Shown here one piece after another: positions 1 to 10,600 of a DNA stretch of 64,000 nt (its first letter is position 1; each line of letters opens with the position of its first letter). The stretch comes from Annona cherimola (Eukaryota > Streptophyta > Magnoliopsida > Magnoliales > Annonaceae): contig CM059972.1 of assembly GCA_030490835.1 (NCBI GenBank), positions 88,025,137 through 88,089,136 of the forward strand, read 5' to 3'. The position numbers and the translations under genes are program-made. The notes beneath the pieces were generated by a model, which saw only the letters and a list, made by a program, of their open reading frames with translations, was not told where the DNA came from and made no database searches.

Positions 1-145
1 CAATCCAAGAATCAATGTCCGTAGCCATGATCAATTGTTTCATTCTCAACTTCCAAAAACCGAAGTTAGTCCCATCAAATAGAGGTGGTCTAGTGAAAGA
101 TTGACCCTCGGCAAAAACAGGGGTGGAAGTTGATTGGGATGCCAT
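1..145 (-). CDS. Copia-type retrotransposon gag, N-terminus only (cut by window edge)
   Basis: The minus strand opens at an ATG at 145-143 and reads 48 codons without a stop to the window edge. The product begins MASQSTSTPVFAEG and continues through a PPLFDGTNFGFWKLRMK stretch. That layout, a short polar leader followed by LFDGxNFxxWKxRM, is the typical start of plant Ty1/copia Gag polyproteins. It lies 36 bases after a perfect copia-style primer binding site (181-192) and downstream, on the minus strand, of an LTR. Gag would form the cytoplasmic particle that packages the element RNA. Whether protease, integrase and reverse transcriptase follow cannot be seen, because they would lie left of base 1. 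Confidence 0.85.
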   Translation of the reverse strand, partial: MASQSTSTPVFAEGQSFTRPPLFDGTNFGFWKLRMKQLIMATDIDSWI

Positions 146-180
146 TTCAAAAGATTTTTTTGGTTTAAACTCAAAGACTT

Positions 181-192
181 GCTCTGATACCA
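181..192 (-). other. Primer binding site (initiator tRNA-Met type)
   Basis: Read on the minus strand the bases are TGGTATCAGAGC, the standard plant copia primer site complementary to the 3' end of initiator tRNA-Met. It sits 2 bases after the end of the LTR (CAACA) and before the gag ATG, which fixes the orientation and marks the neighbouring LTR as the 5' one. Confidence 0.92.
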
Positions 193-502
193 CTTGTTGA
201 TCCCGAGTTTATGACAATTACCTAAGAGGGGAGGGGTGAATTGGGTATTTAAAATTTTTCGCTTAAACTGAAAATGTTCCCCAGTTTAGTTAGTCCCCTT
301 TAATGAAACAAATGGAAAGCAATAAGATAATGAAGGCAGAAATAAAAATCAATGGACAAGATTTTATAGTGGTTCGGGCAACCTTCCCTACTCCACTCTT
401 CCAAGCTCACACCCCTTGTGACTTAGGTTCTACTATGTATTCCACAAATACAACTAGAGCCTTCGCTCTTTTCTAGATTCCAGCTCTAGGGGGCATATAC
501 AA

Positions 503-2095
503 TAGGGGTGCAAGTCGGTCCGGGTACCCCCGGGTAGGGGTGGAACCTACCCTTACCCATTTTTCAAAAACATCTACCCTACCCTATTTTAGACCGGGTC
601 GGTTCAGAGTCTACCCTACCCAATTTTTTCAAGTGCGGGTCGGTTCCGGTTCGGTTCCAAATCGGTTCCTTATTCCAATAGGAACCTATTTCCATTAACA
701 GTAGCGATATATTTAACCAATCGAGCTAAACCAAACAACCGCTGGGACAGAAAACTACGGATAACATTCAAGGAAGAGGACAGAGGAAATCGAGAAGGAA
801 GAAAACACATTTTGGAAAAATATGAGGAAAGCCTACTCTGCAATCTGAAAAACTGTAGGATAAATATATGAAATGCATATAAGTTTATAGAAAAAAGGAG
901 TAGGTCCATAAAAAGGAAAATTCATATCCTCATCATCAGTTCAGCTGAAACGGAGCTTGCTCTTATCATTTAAAACAACAAACAAAGACATCGTCTTCGT
1001 TTCCAGCCTCAAGCAATCAACTCCAATAATGAAAACATGAATCGATGCCAAACAAGTCTGAAACTGCAACTCCGACCGAATTTTTAGCTCGGTTTCTTCG
1101 AAAAACCGCATCGCAGCACCATAATCAACAAATTCTAGCAGTAACCAAACAAATCAACCAACAGACTCGTCGGGACAATCCATCACAAACTCCAAAACAC
1201 TAAAAAGTGATCGAGAAAAATAAGGAATCCAGGCAGAAGGCAGAGGCTACCTGAGAATGGAGAGCAGATAGATTGGGGAAGAAAAATGCCTCTTAAGACT
1301 GATGAATCTAGGATCCAGCCGGCCCACTGCTTCCCACAATGTAAACCTCGTTCTCCTGCTGCTGCTCCCTCTTTCTGAAGAAGGAGGCACCCCAAAAATG
1401 TCAGAGAAACAGAGGACTTGGAATGGTCCGAGAAAAGGATGGAGATTGGATGGAGAGATAAGCGGGCTCATTGCTTCCCTGCTAGGGAGCCCGCCAAAAA
1501 AAGGGATATTGGAGTTGTAGCTGACGAGCTGCTAAAAGACAAGGGATGGTGGACATCCTGTGACTTTACTGCAGCTGTTGATTCTTCTGCTCAAAGGTCT
1601 CTCCCGCAACCAAGAGTCCTTAGTTGCGGATGTGGTCTGATTTCGAAGGCGATCAGTCAAACAAGACGAGACAGTTGCCTTGGCGGTCGGGGCGATTGTT
1701 TTGGCAGCCATTCACCATTCACCAACTGTAGTGCAGAAACCCTTTCGGGAGGATTTGAACCTCTGAGTAACATGACCAAAACCCGCTGCCTTCCGGCCTG
1801 GTAGGGATCGAGATCGCCGTCACCAACTGAATGCGAGGCAGCGAGGCCGCGGCGAGGGGACGGGATTAGGGCTAGGGCACTAAGGGCAGCCATTGAACAT
1901 AATTATATATAGTATATGCAATCCGGGTCGGTTCTGGGTACCCGGCACCAGGAACCGACCCTACCCAAATTCCTACGGGTATTTCAGAACCGGAACCGAA
2001 CCGACCCGGTGGGTAGCAAAATCAAAACCGAACCTACCCTATTTAGGGTACCCATCGGGTCGACCCGTGGGTACCCGGACCGACTTGCACCCCTA
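503..2095. mobile_element. Non-autonomous hAT-like DNA transposon, 1593 bp, inside the copia LTR
   Basis: The element begins TAGGGGTGCAAGTCGGTCCG and ends with the near-exact inverted complement CGACTTGCACCCCTA. It is flanked by a perfect 8-bp target duplication ATATACAA (495-502 and 2096-2103), the hAT signature. Subterminal regions are rich in GGGTA/TACCC and GGTTCGG motifs on both sides (about 510-670 and 1920-2090), typical binding-site clusters for a hAT transposase. No transposase frame is present. The interior (about 670-1900) is not repetitive: it is more GC-rich at the right, contains a tRNA-Gln-like remnant and looks like captured DNA. Confidence 0.9.
1743..1806 (-). pseudogene. tRNA-Gln(UUG)-like remnant, plastid-type
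   Basis: On the minus strand AGGCAGCGGGTTTTGGTC (D-arm end, anticodon stem 5' side and UUG anticodon loop) is followed by a variable stretch and GAGGTTCAAATCCT, a T-arm with the canonical TTCAAAT loop. From memory this matches plastid-type trnQ-UUG closely from the D-arm to the T-arm and is unlike nuclear tRNA-Gln. The anticodon stem 3' side (CATGT opposite GCGGG) and the acceptor stem do not pair, so it cannot be a working tRNA. It lies inside the hAT element, so it probably arrived as captured organelle-derived DNA. Confidence 0.55.
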
Positions 2096-2561
2096 ATATA
2101 CAACACACAGCATAAGTAGGTGACGAGTCTCACTTCAGTCACAATGCTACTTTGCTACCACTTGGTTTGAAACACCAAAATCAAACTAAGTATCAAAACT
2201 GAAAAAAAAATTGAAAAAAAAAGGGATCTACACTTTACAGTTTGTGTAGGCAAGTTATAGCTCGAGGAAGAACTCGTAGAAGTGACGATTTGATCGGCGT
2301 TGGAGTATGCAGCAAGTTGAAGCTCGTTCTTCCTTCAAAACGTGTATAAATCACTCAAAGGTAGAAGAAAGCATAATATAGACCTTAGTAGCTTCTCTTT
2401 CTTCTTTTTCTACTCTATCTTATGTCTCTTGTTGTGTTCCACGTTCATTTGAGTGTCTATATATAATGGAAGAAGAAATTTGAACGTTAGAGAGTTGGTT
2501 GGCGCGTATTAAATGTGCCAACGTTCAAATTTTTTGAACGTTGCGACCCAAGTCGCAGATA

Positions 2562-3380
2562 GAGTCGACTTCGAGTGCGACTTCACCCAAGTCGCATACT
2601 GGAGTCGACTTCGGATGCGACTTCGGGTTTAAGCAGGTTATTCAAGTTCCTCCTCAGGTCGACTTGGTCTTGAACTTGACCCAAGTCGCATGTGGAGTCG
2701 ACTTCGGGTGCGACTTCGATTTTCTGCAATTTTTAAGTCTCTTCTTCAAGTCGACTCGGACTTGGACTTGACCCAAGTCGCTGCTAGAGTCGACTTCGGT
2801 GCGACTTCACTTCTTTTGTTTGCTAGATGAACTTGAATTCATTTGAGATGACTTTGGTCGTTTGATTTTCATCATGTTAATTGTTCTTTCACTGATTTAT
2901 ATTTCTTGGAACTCAGTATATTCATCCTAGCTTGAAATCCTTTAACTCCATGTCTTGAAATCTTGAATACTTGAATCTTGGAGTTCATGAAAATGTCCAA
3001 ATGAATATTTCTTTATTCAAATTGAGTTGTTCATGTAGAACTGCTTGATTTGGACTTGATTTGATCTTCATTTGTTCCAAGTTGAATGTTTGGATGGACT
3101 TGGTCTTCAACTTCACTCAAGTCGTAAGTCAAGTTGACTTGGTCTGCAACTTTGTTCTTCAAATTCTGTGCTGGTCAGTGGAAGTCGATGCTGGAGTCAA
3201 CTTGGTCTGCGACTTCACCCAAGTCGCATGCGAAGTCGACTTCGTGTGCGATTTCGGCAAATCTTGCTCCTCAATTTCAGTGCTGGACAAAAAAATACTT
3301 TTGAAGTCGATGTTGGAGTCGACTTGGGGATCGACTTGACCTAAGTCGATGCCTGAGTCAACTTGGGGATCGACTTGGCC
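2562..3380. repeat. Array of GTCGAC-centred hairpin modules in the copia LTR
   Basis: About six modules of 65-75 bp recur at irregular spacing (starting near 2562, 2655, 2747, 3129, 3181 and 3303). A typical module reads AAGTCGCAT, a short spacer, GGAGTCGACTTC, then ATGCGACTT. The outer arms AAGTCGCAT and ATGCGACTT are exact reverse complements and the centre is the palindrome GTCGAC, so each module can fold into a hairpin. Later modules drift to GATCGACTTG and GAGTCAACTTGG. The +strand reading gives runs such as VDFGCDF, but no sustained gene. Confidence 0.8.
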
Positions 3381-3594
3381 CTTTATGCTTTATATTTTTC
3401 ATTTTTATATCCTTAAACATTGCACAAAACATAGTAGTAGTCAAAACTTACTCAAATTGAGTTGTTAATCATCAAAACACAGGCTTAGCTTATTTTTCCT
3501 TTGATTTCAACACTTGTTTCCAACAGTTGGAACAATCTTCACATCACGAGGATCGAGATCAACAGTTCAAACAGTCCATTGAAGCCTATATTAT

Positions 3595-4480
3595 TCATAA
3601 TCTCACCGCAAGTGCACAGGTCGTAGATTGTAGTATATAAATTATCGATCCACAAGGAATTCAGGACTATAAATTTTTCTTTTAAACGCTTTCGTGTCTA
3701 TATGGAGAGAATATGGTAAATAAAATGGAAAAAAATGGGAAGAGAATATAGTAAATAAAATGGAAAAGAAATAGAAAAATGGAAAGAGAGAATTGTAAAT
3801 TAGAACGAGTAGAGAAAACGAGAGTGCGAGTACCTAGGGTCTAGGGTTTCACATGCGTCTTTTGCAACGGGTAATGGTATAATGATTTAATCTAGATATT
3901 GTTTGTTAAAGGAGAACAAATCCTAATTTATCCTTGTACCTTCTCTCGAAACCTATAAGGCGTACCCTAATTTTCTTAACCACCTATTCTCATGGGATTA
4001 AGTTAATTAGAATCCATTAAGTTCAATGGTTTGTTCATGGAATTCCTCAAGGTCATCATGCTTATTCTCATGGTCTTAGATTTTCAGGTTTAATATCTTA
4101 ATTATCGTATATTAGGTTTCCACCTCTCGATTCTATCACCTAATATATGGAATTATGCCAAAGTACAGGCCCATCTACAATACAAGCATTAAAAATCATA
4201 ATATATTAAATTAACAACAATATCCATTAAATATAAATTAAAAACCCACACCACGCTACATTGTACGCATGCTACATCCTAAACCCTAGATTTAGGGTTT
4301 AGCCAAGCATGTTTAAGTCCAAAATAAAATTCAAATTTAAATCCATCTTAAACACGACAATTAAAATTAAAATGGGAAAAGATAGAAAAACTTATTAGTT
4401 TGAAGCCCCGATGGTGTGTCAGCCACTCCACGCAACTCGTCAGTCCGCCTTTTTCCCGTGCTCTCCACCTCCTTGCTCTC
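3595..4480 (-). mobile_element. LTR remnant related to the 27.4-33.0 kb retrotransposon, opposite orientation
   Basis: Read on the minus strand this stretch shares, in the same order, several landmarks with the LTRs at 27406-28676 and 31742-33036: GACACACCATCGGGGCTT, a TTAGGGTTTAG block before GCATGC, the CTTGAGGAATTCCATGAAC segment, a GTACGCCTTATAGGTTTCGAG segment, GGATCGATA, and the LTR-end GTGCACTTGCGGTGAGATT. Similarity fades beyond about 4480 and the terminal TG/CA pair is not clean, so this is a solo or truncated LTR of a related, older subfamily. No coding capacity. Confidence 0.65.
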
Positions 4481-4799
4481 TCTCTTTCTCTCTCAAATTT
4501 CTGCCCGTTATTTTCTCTCTGATTTTTTTTTTGCTGGAAAAATCTTTCCCCTCCAGCTGCTCAAGTCCCACATTTATAACAACTGAAAATTGCGTAAAAT
4601 CCAATTGCGTGCGTTGTTGGACACCACGCATTCCGCATATTCTCCTGCTCGTATTGCATCCTCTAGCCGCTTCCAAGTAAAACTGATGATTGCGCATATC
4701 AGTCACTGCCTTTAATATCATAAGAGGACATTGCATGATAATTTAGACGCTTAAAAAAATGTTGAATAATCAACCAAAACATGTCACTTAGGCGGTTTC

Positions 4800-5480
4800 C
4801 CTTAGACATGCTAAATTCATGTTTGGACGGTCATAACTAATGGACGACTGGATTTATTTGACTCGCTGGACGGTGGAGTTTTACCGAAAAAAAATCCAGG
4901 CCGTTGATTTGCATTGCTGATTGCATGCAGGGAAATATTGGACGACTAAGATTTGCTGTTTGGTTGAATCTTGGAAAATTGCGGAATAAAATTCTGAACG
5001 GTTTGATTTCTTTTGCTGGCTATTGATTTGTGTGTGGATTGGACAGGATGCATTTAATGGATGGTTTCATGATGGGCCTTGATCTTCATGAGCTTGGACG
5101 GTGCTGATCTAGGATAGATGGCTTGAATTTCTGGTTCGATTAATTTTTGGCTACTGGATTTAAATGGATGGTGCTGATAGCATTAAATGGATGGTTGAAT
5201 AAATTTGATCATTGGACCAAATTTTGGACGGCTTGGATTATCCTTAAGGACGGTGCTGAACTGGTTGGGAAATTGACGGTTTTGATGCATGGGCTGGACG
5301 GTGATGATGGGCTAAATGAGATGAAAATCTGGATGGTATTTGATGTATTAAATGGACGGCCTGGATGGTTTGGATGCATGTTAAATATCTAGTGGGACCC
5401 ACTTGCTGAAACTTAATTTTGGCTGGGAATTATTTCTGAAATTTCTTGATTTAAATGGTGGACCCCACTTCTTGAAGATT
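4800..5480. repeat. Degenerate GGACGGT/GGATGGT-rich tract
   Basis: The sequence is sprinkled with about ten copies of TGGACGGTGCTGAT-like words (for example near 4826, 4870, 5095, 5165, 5228, 5250, 5294 and 5350) spaced 20-60 bases apart, often beside TTAAATGGATGG. They look like the residue of a short tandem repeat or of the variable non-coding part of a retroelement. The flanks (4480-4800 and 5480-5950) are AT-rich and show nothing I recognise. A frame through part of the tract has repetitive W/D/G composition and is not credible as a gene. Confidence 0.5.
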
Positions 5481-6070
5481 TGCAAACCTGCATAAAAATA
5501 TTTAAACCATTAATTCATCAAAAATCATTAGTGAGTTATCATTATAAAAATTATCTCAAGCCCATTTAATTTCATGGAAATAAATAAAAAATGTAATTTT
5601 AAGCCAAAAGATTACAAAAATTATTTGAATAACTTGAAATCAATATTTAATACCCAAATGTTGCAAAAACATATTTTAAACCAAATTTTACATTAAAACC
5701 AATGAATTACCCACCAAATTGGTATAAAATGCCCACATTATATATCATTAATTTTCAATTATCATATATGGCGGTGATGGATAAAAGGATGCGTCAAAAT
5801 CTGGAGGAGGCAGAAAGGTGCTGAAAAGAGCACTATGCCAGGACCTAAAAAGTTTCCTGGTCTAGTGACGTCCAGAAGCATTCCAGCGAAGCAGCAGCAA
5901 GCTAGCGACAGATTTTCAAGCCCAAAAATGATTAATCAACCTTCCCACCCTTGGTTCTGAAACAGGGGGCATCATATTATATTTTCCGTAATTTTATTTT
6001 AGCTTCTTACCAAAAAAAAAGAAAAAATATATCTGAAAGTTCTAGTTACCTTCAAGCCAAAGCTACACAC

Positions 6071-6871
6071 ATGGAGCCGACAAATCATTTTTCAAAGAAA
6101 AATACTGCATTCTTATTTGAAAAACGGGATCAAACAATGCAACAAATGCAACAAATGGAGAACATGCTCCACAAAATGCTAGAACAACGCCAATCAACAG
6201 CAAGTCTACAGCGTCAAGCGACATCTTCTTCATCACAACATCAGCAAACAACAACTTCAAGCTCGCAATCTATTCCAACTCAAATATCACATGGCCTAAT
6301 GAATATGCAAGACCAAATAGAAGAGGTCAAGACACAGTTTCAAAGCCAGCTCCAAAAGATACAAAGAAAAATTAAGGGACAGCAAGGGAAGGACCTTCCT
6401 TTGGTAAAAATTGAAGACTTATGCCGATTTCCAAATACACAACTACCTGAAAATTTCAAAATGCCAACCTTCCCTATCTATGAAGGAGACTCATGCCCAC
6501 ATGCTCATCTCAAGGCCTTTTGCAGTATTTTATACCCTCTAGTAAAAAAGAAAGAAATTTTAGTCATGTTGTTCCAACATAGCTTGAGAGGGGATGCCCT
6601 TGAATGGTATACGTCGCTCGACTGCAAACAAATCAAAACAAGGGAGCATCTATCTTTAACTTTCATGGATCGATTTTCTTACATGCTAAATGTTGCACCC
6701 AAAAGGGCTGACTTGGAAGCATTAAAACAAAAAGGTGATGAAACATTTTCAGAATATGTTGCTAGATGGCGAGCCTTAGCAGCAAAAATGAAGAATCCTC
6801 TGCCTTTGAACGAGCAGATCTCTATCATCATCAACTCGGCTCACCCTAGCATTTTGGGTTACCTCATCTAA
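6071..6871 (+). pseudogene. Gypsy-type retrotransposon Gag, decayed
   Basis: From ATG 6071 a frame of 266 codons runs to TAA 6869-6871. Residues about 15-75 are Gln/Ser-rich (QQMQQMENMLHKMLEQRQ), followed by a helical region. The C-terminal half fits the plant Retrotrans_gag family: SLRGDALEWYTSL, a MDRFSYMLN segment, then LEALKQKGDETFSEYVARWR and LAAKMKNPLP. The same frame continues after the stop with recognisable protein (FTQLLQVAEQVEDGLRKE) but meets further in-frame stops (near 6958 and 7145), so the gene is broken. An upstream extension to 5951 is possible, but its composition is unlike Gag. No zinc knuckle, protease or reverse transcriptase was found, so this looks like a gag-only or truncated element. 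Gag would assemble particles around element RNA. Confidence 0.75.
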
Positions 6872-8461
6872 CATCCCTTTGTCGGCTTTACACAACTATT
6901 GCAAGTGGCGGAACAAGTTGAAGATGGCCTAAGGAAGGAAATGATTTCCCCATGGTCGTAACAAGGGAATGTTATTTATCTTGAACAAGCAAGTCAGACG
7001 TCTCAAATAGCAGACATTGACATGGAAGTCAATTTTGTCAAGGGTAATGCCAAAACTTTTGACCCTTCTATTTTCATAACAAAAGTCCAACATCATAATG
7101 CTCCTGTTATCTCGCAAGGCCGAAATGTCAACCCTATCACCCTTTAAAGAAAATGCGTTAAGCCTGTCATTTTATTAGGAAAACCTGCCAAGCCTATGCA
7201 AGAAAATCCTATTTTATATAAATCCCCTATTGTTCAAAGAACACTCTCTAGTATTTTTCCTACCAATCCTGAGACTCCACTCAAAATAGCAAGCCAACCA
7301 ACCAACATGCCCACAATCTAAGAATGCAGAAGAAAAACCAAAAGCTCCTTACACCTCTACTCCTAGCATCCATCTAAAGCAGTCGTTGTCATCATCATCT
7401 ACACAACCATGCCCGATCACAGAAGGTGAAATATTAGTCTTATCGACAAAGCAAACAAATGTCTTAGAAAACGAAGTGCTAGCCAAAGAGCACAAATTTC
7501 AAAAAAATCCTGCACAAGAAAAGTCGAGTGGAAAAGACCATCTGCAAGTCACAAATGAATTTATCCCGCACACAGACAATCAAGCAGAGACATCTAAAAA
7601 GCCTCAACAAACCATCATTAACACAAGCAATGTTGACAAAGTCGAACAACCAACAAGGTTAGCCCCAAAAGCCACAAAATGTGCAGGACACATGACCGTC
7701 ATCAATCAACTCATCATCACAGATACATCTTTGTCAACACATCCACAAGGAATATTTCAAAATGGCTACCATACAGTCTTTCCACCAAGCTTGGCAGAAA
7801 AAATGCCAACAACTAGTGAAGATAATATTTCACAGGGGGCAATATCAATTTCAAAATTATTCAAGGCAATGCTCAAAAAAAGTGGGGCGGCCACAACAGA
7901 TAACACACATAAGAAGCAGATTACCAGAACTGCATGCTGGAGAAGCATTAAATTCAAGCGACAACGGAAAAATTACAAACAAGTCTTGAGAGGTAAATGG
8001 TGGAGAAAAATATTTTCATACCATTACAAAGCATGGGGGCAGGTAATTCTGAAGGAAAAGGACACAAATTGCTTTTATATCAAGTCACATCTTGCCTCAA
8101 ACAAAGTTTGGGACCCAGGAGGCAAAGTCGCATGAAGAAAGGTATTTATATATTCTTTTTTAGAAAAAAAAGAAAAAGAAAAAATGATAAAAAGAAAAGA
8201 AAAAAGAGAAAAAAAGAAAAAAATACAAGGAAAGATGCGGTTGCAGATTCAATGATACATCAGAAGCAGCGCTCAGTACGATCTCCGAGTGCTCCCTTGG
8301 CAATCAGAAGCAAGCTTAAGCCGCCTGACCGTTGCAGTATTCGCAAACGCATTTCCAGATATCCGTCAGATGCTCCCCAAACAGCGCCGGCAATCCCCCT
8401 CCCAAGACCCCTGAACAGCTGCCAACGGACCTCCAAACCACCTAAGCCAAGGCGCTAAGTC
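6872..8461 (+). mobile_element. Degenerate body of the gag element, no pol recognised
   Basis: This is the Gag-frame continuation with stops, then a longer open stretch (about 7386-8135) rich in Thr/Ser/Gln/Lys that I cannot assign to protease, reverse transcriptase, RNase H or integrase. A purine run (8160-8225) and a phrase reading SLGPRRQSRMKKG in another frame follow. The CAGGGGGCA word occurs both just before the gag (near 5963) and near 7834. I read the stretch as non-coding or heavily decayed retroelement DNA. It is split at 8461/8462 by a hAT insertion. Confidence 0.45.
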
Positions 8462-9191
8462 TAGGGGTGCAACTCGGGCTCATAAAACTCGGGTTTACCT
8501 CGACCCTAACCCTAACCCTAACCCTAACCCTATTTATAAAACATCAACCCTAACCCTAACCCTAACCCTATTTGTAAAACCTAAACCCTAACCCTATTTT
8601 TGAAAATCGGGTTCGGGTTGAGTTTCGAGTTGGAATTTATATTGATGAATTTACATTTTTATTTAAAAGTGATAAGTTTAGAATTTCATATGAATAAATA
8701 ATAATAACAAATCATGTAAGTAAATATAATAGTATATAATCAAACTACATATTTTTTAAAAAATAGTAATATAAAGAATTTTTTAGAAAAAATTACCATA
8801 AAAAATAAGATAAAGGAAGAAAATTAATGAATGTAAAAGTAAATGATAGAAATAAAAAATAAATATAAATGAAAATAACATATTTTATTTATAATAAAAT
8901 TACAATATGCCAAACATGTATTCAAATATAGATATAATAACATAAAATATAAAGAAATATTGTTTAAATAGCATATATATAATATATTTTATAATAAATA
9001 TAAAATGGGAAATCGGGCTCGGGTTCTACGGGCTCGGGTTCATTTGAACCCTAACCCTATCATAATTACAAATCGGGTTCCTCGGGTTCGGGTTTTACGG
9101 GTTCGGGTTATGAAAAGCAAGTTTCAACACCATTCAAAATTGGGTTCGACGGGCCGGGTTCGGGCTCAACCCAGCCCAAGTTGCACCCTTA
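8462..9191. mobile_element. Non-autonomous hAT-like element, 730 bp
   Basis: Ends are TAGGGGTGCAACTCGGGCTC at the left and CCAAGTTGCACCCTTA at the right, an inverted pair closely related to the 503-2095 element. A perfect 8-bp target duplication GCTAAGTC flanks it (8454-8461 and 9192-9199). Subterminal DNA is packed with TCGGGTT/AACCCG motifs; the interior (8640-9000) is very AT-rich with no coding capacity. Confidence 0.9.
8503..8597. repeat. Telomere-like CCCTAA repeats inside a hAT element
   Basis: Three short runs of ACCCTA units (about 8503-8531, 8546-8571 and 8584-8597) give roughly ten CCCTAA hexamers separated by TTTATAAAACATC-type spacers. The unit is six bases, not the seven-base CCCTAAA of most plant telomeres. 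Its position beside the TIR and its similarity to the AACCCG runs in the other hAT elements suggest transposase-binding subterminal repeats rather than a telomere remnant. Confidence 0.7.
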
Positions 9192-9199
9192 GCTAAGTC

Positions 9200-10600
9200 A
9201 CCCAGCTCCGATCACACATTCACCCTGCACCAACAGACATCCAAGAACCGTCACCGACAAATGCAGCAATGACCCTCCAATCCGACCAAATGCCTCCAAG
9301 CCTCATGCGAGTGTTCGTCGAGGCACCACCACGGCCACCACTACTGCAGGCGCCGACGCTGATGGCGACACCGACCAGCCGGACGTCGTAGAAGAAGAAA
9401 AAAAAAGAGATAGAGAAAGAAAAGGAGATACATGTCGGTCAATAGCAGCAACTCCAACGAATACCGGAGATCCTCCCGCAGCATCGACGGATATCCTGCA
9501 GCCGCCCGGAACCACTGCCATCAAAGCCAATAGCAAGGAGAAAGAAACCGAAGAGAAAATAGGGAGAAGAAGATACCTGTCCGACAATGGCGGCGATGGT
9601 CCAAGCGGCAGCCAACACTCCAAGCAAACCCAGCCAGCAGTCGATGCTCCAAGCATATCCCCACCATTGGCCGCACGACCCGGATGTCACGAAGAAGGAG
9701 GAAGAAGTGTACGCACACTGACCAACCCGCCTGAGTACTTGCCGTCGCCGGAGCAGACAAGGGCTTGTGACGCCAACAAGTAGCAAGACCGGAAAGGAGA
9801 ATACGGCAGAAGAGGAGAATAGAGCAAGTGAACAGGGGTGACGAGCCAAAGGAGGGATCCTTAGAGGCACCGACAAGCTGCCTTGAAGGCTCACCGTTGC
9901 TGGAACAAGCGAGGACCTATAACGCCGATGAGCGCCGAGCACACCCGAAGCTATGAAGAAGAAGCGCTGGCCACTGAGCACTGAGACACGGCCACAAAAA
10001 TGAGGGCTGCGAGAACTGGCGCTGTCAGATCCGGATGGGCGACAAGGAAGAACAGCAATCTAGACGCCGCCGCTGACAAGAAAGGCAGCAAATCGGACCA
10101 ACGCCAACAGCAACGCGCCCCGAGCACGGCGAATCAACAATCGCCGACGAGGAAGATGATGGGAGCAGCGGCAACGCACCCTAACCAGACCCCAATGAAG
10201 CCGATGGTCGGTGTAAAAGAGGAGAAGGGCGAAAAAACCTGCTAAAAAGGAGCCACCCCGGTTACTTGGTGATGATGGCGGCACCCCGAACAAGCCTCAC
10301 TGGCATACGAAGAAGAGACCAACTAAAGGACAGCAGCAGCAACAACAAAGAGGAAGGAGGAGCCCGTGGCAATAGCCCGGACACCGGAGCCGGAAACGGA
10401 GGAGGTAACTCAGGCAGCGGCAGCGCACCCCGTGCTGGTTCTCGATGACAGCAACTCCAGCAACCGAAAACAAGGAGGACGATCGGTGACGGCAAGAACC
10501 GTGACAGTCGTTGAGGATGAAGAAAGGGCAGCCAGCGATCGGCAAGAGAAAAGGGAAAACGGCCAAAATGGGAAGCCTCAATGATGGCCCTAAAACTGGG
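9200..10600. other. GC-rich, purine-rich retroelement-like spacer, no gene recognised
   Basis: This 1.4-kb stretch alternates AGAAGAGGAGAA-like purine runs (near 9392-9428, 9535-9575, 9785-9830 and 10215-10240) with CACCGACCAGCCGGACG-like GC-rich runs. Open frames exist on both strands but have strongly biased Ser/Leu/Gly or Ala/Arg composition and no domains. It continues the DNA interrupted by the hAT element at 8462-9191, so it probably belongs to the same retroelement as the gag at 6071. Confidence 0.4.

Larger units (their letters stand above)
195..3525 (-). mobile_element. 5' LTR of a copia-type retrotransposon, interrupted by a hAT element
   Basis: On the minus strand the LTR starts TGTTGGAAAC at 3525 and ends GGGATCAACA at 195, giving the expected TGTTG...CAACA termini. 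The primer site follows 2 bases later. The span is 3331 bp, but 1593 bp plus an 8-bp duplication is a later hAT insertion (503-2095), leaving about 1.73 kb of LTR. The half left of 2096 holds the promoter-distal part; the right part carries the GTCGAC module array. The bases right of the LTR (GTTGG, 3526-3530) would be the target duplication, but its partner is outside the window. Confidence 0.82.

Noticed and set aside
2541..3339. Plus-strand frames with repeated VDFGCDF-like motifs
   Set aside because: These are translations of the GTCGAC module array in a non-coding LTR and run antisense to the copia element.
7386..8135. 249-codon plus-strand frame after the gag
   Set aside because: Starts arbitrarily inside decayed retroelement DNA, has low-complexity Thr/Ser/Lys composition and no recognisable domain.
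8503..8597. Interstitial telomere or chromosome-fusion scar
   Set aside because: The repeats lie inside a hAT element with exact target duplications and use a six-base unit; nothing suggests a former chromosome end.
9303..9981. Minus-strand open frames of 117 and 180 codons with hydrophobic and Ser-rich composition
   Set aside because: They overlap each other in different frames, have no domain or signal layout, and lie in purine/GC-alternating retroelement-like DNA.
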